A stretch of 22,748 nucleotides of DNA from JASHVB01 sp049522565 (GTDB lineage Bacteria > Pseudomonadota > Alphaproteobacteria > Acetobacterales > Acetobacteraceae), in NCBI GenBank assembly GCA_049522565.1, contig JBEKNT010000054.1, positions 1-22,748 on the forward strand. The letters are read 5' to 3'. The translations under genes were made by a program, and so were the position numbers. This document shows, in pieces, positions 15,291 through 22,748 of the stretch. Position 1 is the stretch's first letter; each line of letters begins with the position of its first letter. A model generated the notes under the pieces. It was not told where the DNA came from. It saw only the letters and a program-made list of their open reading frames with translations, and searched no databases.

Positions 15291-15378
15291 TGCCAAACCT
15301 GCTCAAGCGTCTTCAGTGTCTTCCAGGTGTCATTGTCGCCATGCTGAACTGATCCGTCCATCCTACCGGCAATTTTAG

Positions 15379-15531
15379 GCGGCGGAACTGCGCGCCCGCT
15401 TTGGCCTGAAGACGCCGGATGCCCTGCACCTTGCCTGTGCGCAACACCATCGCTGCGATGCCTTGTGGACGAATGACGACCGCCTTACGCAGGCGTCGCA
15501 AGGGCTGGCACTTCGTATCATGGCGAGCTGA
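15379..15531 (+). pseudogene. C-terminal remnant of a second VapC/PIN toxin
   Basis: Fifty codons after an in-frame TAG at 15376 read as the last third of a PIN domain: LRARFGLKTPDALHLACAQ, then CDALWTNDDRLTQAS, ending LALRIMAS with TGA at 15531. It keeps the two C-terminal acidic sites (D in TPDALHLA and the TNDDRL motif) but lacks the N-terminal D-T-N strand and any start. It is a different subfamily from the intact VapC at 14667, so it is not a simple duplicate. It stops 30 bases before the convergent helicase gene. Confidence 0.75.
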
Positions 15532-15560
15532 AGCCCCCGCGGCGCCGCCCCGCGCGCCCG

Positions 15561-18224
<2,664 letters not shown>

Positions 18225-18418
18225 GGGCGAATGGTTGGGGTTCGCCGGGCGGATTGCAAGCGTTTCCGACGGGCCGCTGATCGTTTGTTCACGCCCGGCC
18301 GGTTGCATGCGGCAGCGGCCGACTGTCTGCCGCGTCCGCGGATGCCGGTTCTCCTTCGTCCGCGGGGCATTCCGGGCAGAGCCGATCAGCGCACGCCGGC
18401 CGTGCCGGCTTTGCTCAA

Positions 18419-18431
18419 CTCAAGGCTTGAG
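18419..18431. promoter_or_regulatory. Palindrome upstream of the P450 gene, operator candidate
   Basis: CTCAAG-G-CTTGAG is a perfect 6-bp inverted repeat with a one-base centre, overlapping a looser pair GCTCAA (18413-18418) / TTGAGC (18427-18432). It lies about 100 bases before the P450 start in the 303-base helicase-P450 divergent gap. Regulator unknown. Confidence 0.4.
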
Positions 18432-18477
18432 CCGACCTGCCACTCCTGGCACCCTACTGCACAGCAGACCCCGTCAG

Positions 18478-18502
18478 GTCCGACCTCATCTGGCAGTCGG
18501 AC
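18478..18502. promoter_or_regulatory. Inverted repeat just before the P450 ribosome site
   Basis: GTCCGAC (18478-18484) and GTCGGAC (18496-18502) are perfect 7-bp arms 11 bases apart, ending 12 bases before the AGGAGG at 18515-18520. The position suits either a repressor site or an mRNA leader hairpin; the sequence does not decide which. Confidence 0.45.
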
Positions 18503-18527
18503 ACAAGAATCACCAGGAGGGCTCGCC

Positions 18528-19784
18528 ATGAACGCGCCGGTCCATTTCGATCCGGTTGCCGACGCCTACGCGCTGCCGCTCGACGCCATCGATGTCAGCA
18601 ATCCGAAGCTCTACCAGGACGACGTCTGGCACCCGTATTTCGAGCGCCTGCGCCGGGAAGCCCCGGTGCACTACACGCAGGACGGCATGTACGGCTCCTT
18701 CTGGTCGGTGACCAAATTCAAGGACATCATGCAGGTCGAGACCAGCCACCAGGTTTACTCGTCCGCGGCGAAGCTCGGCGGCATCACCATCACCGACCGC
18801 CCGATGGAATTCCGCCGCTCCAGCTTCATCGCCAGTGACCCGCCGCGGCACGACGACCAGCGCAAGGTGGTCAGCCCGATCGTCGCGCCGGCCAACCTAC
18901 AGAACATGGAGCCGATCATCCGCGAGCGCGTCTGCCGCGTGCTGGACGGCCTGCCGCGCGGCGAGACGTTCGACTGGGTGCAGCGCGTGTCGATCGAGTT
19001 GACCACGCTGATGCTGACGACGCTGTTCGACTTCCCGCTGGAGGACCGCCGCAAGCTGACCTACTGGTCGGACGTCTCCACCGCCGACGTCAACGCCGGC
19101 GGCGAGGTCGATTCAGAGCAGAAACGGCTGGAGATCCTGACCGAGGCGGTACGCGTGTTCACCGCCCTGTGGCATGAGCGCAAGGCGCGGCCGGGCGGCT
19201 TCGACCTGATCTCGATGCTGGCGCACGGCGAAGCGACGAAGAACCTGGTGGACGACCCGGCCGAGTTCCTCGGCAATCTGGTGCTGCTGATCGTCGGCGG
19301 CAACGACACCACGCGCAACTCCATGAGCGGCGGGCTGTGGGCGCTGTGCAAGCACCCGGCCGAATACCAGAAGCTGCGCGACAATCCCGGGCTGATCCCG
19401 ACCATGGTGCCGGAGATCATCCGCTGGCAGTCGCCGATCGTGCACATGCGGCGCACCGCGGTGGCCGATGCCGAGCTCGGCGGCAAGCAGATCCGCCAGG
19501 GCGACAAGGTCGTGATGTGGTACATCTCGGGCAACCGCGACGAGGAGTCGATCGACCGCCCGAACGAGTTCATTATCGACCGCGCCCGCCCGCGGCATCA
19601 CATGTCGTTCGGTTTCGGCATCCATCGCTGCGTCGGCAACCGGCTGGCCGAGCTGCAACTGACGATCCTGTGGGAGGAGATCATGAAGCGCTTCCCGGTC
19701 ATCGAATTGATGGACGAGCCGAAGCGCATCTACTCGAATTTCATCCACGGGATCACCGCGATGCCGGTACGCATTCCGGCGTAA
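18528..19784 (+). CDS. CYP153: CYP153-type cytochrome P450 (alkane/fatty acid terminal hydroxylase)
   Basis: The 418-residue soluble P450 has I-helix GGNDTTRNSMSGG (257-269), the E-x-x-R pair E296/R299 (EIIRW) and the heme loop FGFGIHRCVGNRLAEL with ligand C368. The openings IDVSNPKLYQDDVWHPYFERLR, DPPRHDDQRKVVSPIVAP and VMWYISGNRDEE are characteristic of CYP153, which hydroxylates the terminal carbon of medium-chain alkanes and fatty acids using a ferredoxin and ferredoxin reductase. An excellent AGGAGG lies 7 bases before ATG at 18528; the longer open frame upstream overlaps the helicase and is not real. No redox partner, alkane transporter or alcohol dehydrogenase gene adjoins it, so electrons must come from proteins encoded elsewhere. 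Two inverted repeats in the leader suggest regulation. Confidence 0.93.
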   Translation: MNAPVHFDPVADAYALPLDAIDVSNPKLYQDDVWHPYFERLRREAPVHYTQDGMYGSFWSVTKFKDIMQVETSHQVYSSAAKLGGITITDRPMEFRRSSFIASDPPRHDDQRKVVSPIVAPANLQNMEPIIRERVCRVLDGLPRGETFDWVQRVSIELTTLMLTTLFDFPLEDRRKLTYWSDVSTADVNAGGEVDSEQKRLEILTEAVRVFTALWHERKARPGGFDLISMLAHGEATKNLVDDPAEFLGNLVLLIVGGNDTTRNSMSGGLWALCKHPAEYQKLRDNPGLIPTMVPEIIRWQSPIVHMRRTAVADAELGGKQIRQGDKVVMWYISGNRDEESIDRPNEFIIDRARPRHHMSFGFGIHRCVGNRLAELQLTILWEEIMKRFPVIELMDEPKRIYSNFIHGITAMPVRIPA

Positions 19785-19794
19785 CCCACGTCTC

Positions 19795-19826
19795 CCCCTC
19801 CCCTTGTGGGAGGGGTAGGGGGAGGG
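19795..19826. repeat. GC-rich hairpin repeat after the P450 gene
   Basis: CCCCTCCC (19795-19802), loop CTTGT, GGGAGGGG (19808-19815), followed by GTAGGGGGAGGGG. The CTCCCCCTCCCC-TTGTGGGAGGGG pattern is a common dispersed intergenic repeat in this bacterial group. It lacks a T-run, but a strong stem could still slow transcription or protect the P450 mRNA end. Confidence 0.65.
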
Positions 19827-19840
19827 GTCGGTGACAATCC

Positions 19841-20095
19841 GTGAGCGCTTCGGCAGCAACCCCTGGGGCGATCGCCACCGCGGTATCGGTGTCCGAGGAC
19901 CAACGCCGCGTATCGCTCGCCGACGGCCGTGAGATCGCCGTGCCGCTGGTCTGGTTCCCGCGGCTATTGAAGGCTTCACCCGTGCAGCGCGCCAACTGGC
20001 GGCTGATCGGCAGGGGCGAGGGGATTCACTGGCCTGACGCCGATGTGGACATATCGGTCGCCGGCCTGCTCCGACCGTCCTGGTGGTGCCCGTGA
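19841..20095 (+). CDS. DUF2442 domain protein
   Basis: The 84-residue product from GTG at 19841 matches DUF2442 along most of its length: RVSLADGREIAVPLVWFPRL, then ANWRLIGRGEGIHWPD and DISVAGLL. Proteins of this family often pair with DUF4160 proteins in putative toxin-antitoxin modules. No DUF4160 gene adjoins it, since the P450 lies upstream and a non-coding gap downstream, so it appears to be an orphan. The ribosome site is poor: the G-rich hairpin repeat lies just upstream. A shorter form starting at a GTG near 19889 is possible. Confidence 0.8.
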   Translation: MSASAATPGAIATAVSVSEDQRRVSLADGREIAVPLVWFPRLLKASPVQRANWRLIGRGEGIHWPDADVDISVAGLLRPSWWCP

Positions 20096-20504
20096 CGGCC
20101 TCACCGAGGCACTTGCCCGGCCAAGGACTGTGACACGAAGCCGGTAGGTTGCCATCGGCGCCGAGGCGGACCCGGTTCGGCGGACGCCGCCGTGCAAACC
20201 GCGGCCGTTGTGATAAACAGGGTCGGTACGTCCCGGCCAACCACCGGACGACGGAGACTCAGGCACGAGCGACTACGATGCCGACGTTTTGCGTTGGATC
20301 GCCGACAATACGACCCCCACCCGTGATCGCCGCCGTGTTCTACGCGACAGCGAACATTCCGGCCGCCTGTAGGGTGGCGGCCTGAACCCGACTGCCCTCC
20401 CTTAAGCGCCCAACCTGCTCCCGCCACAACCGACTCCTCGCTCCATCGACGTATTGAAACCTGCCCCCACAGCACGCATATCGCGGCCCGCAAGGAGGTT
20501 TGAA
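20096..20504. other. 409-base gap before htpG with one hairpin
   Basis: No convincing gene was found. A perfect inverted repeat GGCCGCC (20361-20367) / GGCGGCC (20376-20382) lies about 120 bases upstream of htpG. A 38-codon frame at 20256-20372 contains SDYDADVLRWIADN, weakly protein-like and without a start. No CIRCE element or convincing heat-shock sigma promoter was seen. AAGGAGG at 20492-20498 is the htpG ribosome site. Confidence 0.5.
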
Positions 20505-22325
20505 ATGAACGACACCATTACAGAACAACACGCATTTGGCGCCGAAGTCGGGCGTTTGCTCGATCTCGTGGTCCATTCCCTCTACTCGGAGCGCGAAATA
20601 TTCTTGCGCGAACTGGTGGCCAACGCCGCCGACGCCATGGACCGGCGCCGCTTCGAGGCGCTGACCGACCCCAACCTCTCCCCCCCGCCCGAGGCCAAAA
20701 TCCGCATCGTCCCGGACAAGCAGGCCCGCACCCTGCTGATCGCCGACGACGGGATCGGCATGAGCCGGCAGGAGATGGTGGACAATCTCGGCACCATCGC
20801 CCGGTCCGGCACCCGCGCCTTCGGCGAGGCGCTGGCCAATGCCAAGCCGGAAGACCGCCCCAGCCTGATCGGCCAGTTCGGGGTCGGCTTCTACTCCGCC
20901 TTCATGGTCGCCGACCGGGTCGAAGTCACTTCGCGCAAAGCCGGCAGCGAGGAGGCGTTCGCCTGGGCCTCGGACGGCGCCGGCGCCTTCACCATCGCCC
21001 CCGCCGCCCGCGAAACCGCCGGCAGCGACGTGCTGCTGCACATCAAGGCCGACGCCGAGGAATACCTCGAGCCGATGCGGCTGGAAGCCGTGGTGCGCAA
21101 ATGGGCGGACCACATCACCCTGCCGATCACCATTTCCCGGGATGGCAAGGACCAGCCGGCCAACGAGGGCAACGCGCTCTGGCGCAAGCCGCGTGCCGAC
21201 GTGTCCGAACAATCCTACAAGGAGTTCTACCGCCACCTCGGCCACCTGTTCGACGACCCCTGGGCCACGCTGCACTGGAAGGCCGAGGGCATGCTGGAGT
21301 TCTTCGCCCTCCTGTTCATCCCCGGCATGAAGCCGTTCGACCCGCTGGACAACGATCGCGAGTCGCATGTCCGCCTGCATGTCCGCCGCATGTTCATCAC
21401 CGACAAGGCCGAGCTGCTGCCGGCCTGGCTGCGCTTCGTGCAGGGCGTGGTGGATACCGAGGACCTGCCGCTGAACGTCTCGCGGGAGATGCTGCAAACC
21501 ACGCCGGTGCTCGGCCGCATCCGCAAGGCGCTGGTCGGCCGCGTGCTGTCGGAGCTGAAGACCCGCGCCAAGGAGACGGAGGAATACGCGAAGTTCTGGG
21601 AGAATTTCGGCGCCCTGCTGAAGGAGGGTGTGTGGGAGGATACCGAGCACCGCGCCGAACTCGCGCCGCTGCTACGGTTCCGTTCCTCGACGCAGGACGG
21701 CTGGACCTCGCTGCCGGAATACGCCGACCGCCTCCAGACCGGCCAGGACACCATCTGGTACCTGGTCGGCGACACCGCCGAGGCGCTGAAAAGCTCGCCG
21801 CAACTGGAAGGCTTCCGTGCCAAGGGGATCGAGGTGCTGTTGCTGCCCGACCCGATCGACGCGTTCTGGCCGGAGCGGCTGGACAGCTTCGAGGGCAAGA
21901 AGCTGAAAAGTGTCACCCAGGCGGGCGAAGACCTCGGCAAGGACGCCGACGCCCCCGACATTTCCCCGTTGCTCGCGGCGATGAAGGAGGCACTGGGGGC
22001 GGACGTGTCGGACGTGCGCGCCACGGCGCGGCTGACCGATAGCGCCGTGGTGTTGGCGGCCGGCGAGCGCGGGCCCGATCTGCAAATGCAGCGCCTGTTG
22101 CGTCGCGCCGGCCGCGCGATGCTGCCCGCCGCCCCGGTGCTGGAGGTGAACCCGCGGCACAAGCTGATCGAGACCCTGGCAGGCAAGTCGGCCGACAAGG
22201 CGCTGATCGGCGAAGCGGCCGCAACGCTGCTGGACCTGGCGCGCGTGCAGGAAGGTGATCTGCCGCGCGATCCAAGTGCATTCGCCCGCCGCGTCACCAC
22301 GCTGCTGGCGGGGAGCATGGGATAA
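20505..22325 (+). CDS. htpG: Molecular chaperone HtpG (bacterial Hsp90)
   Basis: The 606-residue protein is a full-length HtpG: N-terminal GHKL ATPase with SLYSEREIFLRELVANAADA (26-45, catalytic E36 and Mg-binding N40), DDGIGM (81-86), TIARSGT (97-103) and lid motif IGQFGVGFYSAF (122-133); a middle domain with FIPGMKPFD and VDTEDLPLNVSREMLQ; and a C-terminal dimerisation domain ending TTLLAGSMG. It folds and remodels client proteins in the cytoplasm in an ATP-driven cycle. ATG at 20505 is set by AAGGAGG 6 bases upstream; an upstream ATG at 20454 would add a 17-residue unconserved leader. It stands alone in transcription as far as can be seen, with no clear terminator after the stop. The serine of the usual ELISNASDA is Ala here, a mild change. 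Confidence 0.97.
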   Translation: MNDTITEQHAFGAEVGRLLDLVVHSLYSEREIFLRELVANAADAMDRRRFEALTDPNLSPPPEAKIRIVPDKQARTLLIADDGIGMSRQEMVDNLGTIARSGTRAFGEALANAKPEDRPSLIGQFGVGFYSAFMVADRVEVTSRKAGSEEAFAWASDGAGAFTIAPAARETAGSDVLLHIKADAEEYLEPMRLEAVVRKWADHITLPITISRDGKDQPANEGNALWRKPRADVSEQSYKEFYRHLGHLFDDPWATLHWKAEGMLEFFALLFIPGMKPFDPLDNDRESHVRLHVRRMFITDKAELLPAWLRFVQGVVDTEDLPLNVSREMLQTTPVLGRIRKALVGRVLSELKTRAKETEEYAKFWENFGALLKEGVWEDTEHRAELAPLLRFRSSTQDGWTSLPEYADRLQTGQDTIWYLVGDTAEALKSSPQLEGFRAKGIEVLLLPDPIDAFWPERLDSFEGKKLKSVTQAGEDLGKDADAPDISPLLAAMKEALGADVSDVRATARLTDSAVVLAAGERGPDLQMQRLLRRAGRAMLPAAPVLEVNPRHKLIETLAGKSADKALIGEAAATLLDLARVQEGDLPRDPSAFARRVTTLLAGSMG

Positions 22326-22559
22326 GGCAACCTCTGCCGCGCTGCGCGCGGGATTGGGCGATCAACCGTGAGCATTGAGAGTGGTCGGGTCGGCACTCGG
22401 CCCTCTCAGCCGCGCGGCTATCGCGACGTGATCGCCTGTGCAACAGCCAAGCCGGGGTCCGCCGGTTCGATATACGCAAACCGCGGGATGCGTATAACCA
22501 AGGCCTCGCCCACGACGTGGGGTTGCGCCGCGAAGCGGGAGTCGCCTGCTCGTCACGCA
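22326..22559. other. Non-coding stretch after htpG
   Basis: Open frames here are short and Arg/Pro-rich with no protein-like text. No terminator with a T-run was found after the htpG stop. The right end (about 22520-22559, CGCGAAGCGGGAGTC and following) may be the degenerate outer part of the palindromic element whose clear half begins at 22560. Confidence 0.4.
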
Positions 22560-22594
22560 GGGGATTGCTGCGTCGCTACGCGGCTCGCAATGAC
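22560..22594. repeat. Half of a 'SEAKQS/CHCEPRSDAAI'-type palindromic repeat
   Basis: GGGGATTGCTGCGTCG, then CTACGCGGCTCGCAATGAC, is one arm of the common dispersed element whose relative interrupts the membrane protein gene (right arm 11552-11577 shares the GATTGCT-CG and GCTCGCAATGAC blocks). The minus-strand reading gives CHCEPRSDAAIP, a frequent spurious peptide from this repeat. The second arm is not clearly conserved. Confidence 0.7.
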
Positions 22595-22689
22595 AGCGGT
22601 CCTGACGATTCCAGTCAGGGTGGAAGTGCGCTAATACCAACCGTCCGAAAGATTGACGTACGGCACGGTCCGTCCCAACCGTCATGGCC

Positions 22690-22748
22690 GGGCTTGACCC
22701 GGCCATCTATGCAGCCGCAGTGCCGCGATAGATGGCCGGGTCAAGCCC
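22690..22748. repeat. Long palindromic repeat cut by the window edge
   Basis: Perfect 21-bp arms (22690-22710 and 22728-22748) are separated by 17 bases. Each arm contains GGGCTTGACCCGGCCAT or its complement; within the left part ATGGCCGGG-CTTGA-CCCGGCCAT (22684-22706) is itself a hairpin. This is the 'AGSSPAMT' type of dispersed intergenic repeat. It likely continues past the right edge. Confidence 0.8.

Noticed and set aside
15251..15361. 36-codon minus-strand frame near the TumE-like remnant
   Set aside because: Only a short plausible stretch (DTWKTLKTLEQVW), no family match and poor start signal.
18447..18461. Sigma-54-like TGGCAC...TGC before the P450
   Set aside because: The GG-GC distance is 9 bases instead of the required 10, so a functional -24/-12 promoter is unlikely.
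20400..20490. Heat-shock (CIRCE or sigma-32) element for htpG
   Set aside because: No CIRCE inverted repeat; CTTAAG and TTGAAA are present but lack a correctly spaced CCCCAT-type -10.
20101..20493. 130-codon minus-strand frame before htpG
   Set aside because: Arg/Gly/Ser-rich composition, no motif and no ribosome site.
22362..22706. 114-codon minus-strand frame containing CHCEPRSDAAIP
   Set aside because: Produced by the palindromic repeats; this peptide is a known type of spurious translation.

Overview
The window is GC-rich DNA (about 68-70% by eye) with the gene complement of an alphaproteobacterium. The CYP153-type P450, SUV3/MgpS-type helicase, mitochondrial-type M16 peptidase and the dispersed palindromes of the 'SEAKQS' and 'AGSSPAMT' types fit Rhodospirillales/Acetobacteraceae best. 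That placement is inferred from gene character, not from a marker gene. No rRNA, tRNA, CRISPR array, phage or intact transposase was seen.

Left part (1-3866, minus strand): a truncated secreted protein built of 132-residue tandem repeats, a gap holding two protein-like remnants, an active-type M16 zinc peptidase, a frameshifted remnant of a possible alpha/beta hydrolase, and the branched-chain aminotransferase ilvE. ilvE diverges from a MarR regulator across a 110-bp control region in which a perfect palindrome overlaps both putative -10 boxes.

Centre-left (3977-8347, plus strand): marR, an OmpR-type response regulator and its EnvZ-type histidine kinase form one translationally coupled operon closed by a strong terminator. 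It is followed by a small FlaG-like protein and a GT4-type glycosyltransferase. Converging on these is a Tat-exported isoaspartyl-methyltransferase-like protein.

Centre (9552-13610): an unrecognised 197-residue protein faces a two-gene minus-strand operon, an exported alpha/beta hydrolase whose stop overlaps the start of an 858-residue polytopic membrane protein with a central spermidine-synthase-like domain. An 83-bp palindromic element is inserted in frame in that domain.

Toxin-antitoxin island (13750-15531): an HTH-DUF433 protein without its usual partner and an intact VapBC-like pair, followed by remnants of a TumE/TumA-like pair and a VapC toxin.

Right part (15561-22748): an SUV3-like helicase with a Gly/Ala/Pro-rich insert, a solitary CYP153 alkane-hydroxylase-type P450, an orphan DUF2442 protein, the chaperone htpG, and an edge region of dispersed palindromic repeats.

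The housekeeping genes look intact. The gaps between them hold most of the unusual material: fragments of gene families mobile in bacterial genomes, plus palindromic elements. No single clearly new system was found; the most promising leads are the marR-two-component operon with its shared operator, the in-frame palindrome, the toxin-antitoxin graveyard, and the exported methyltransferase.
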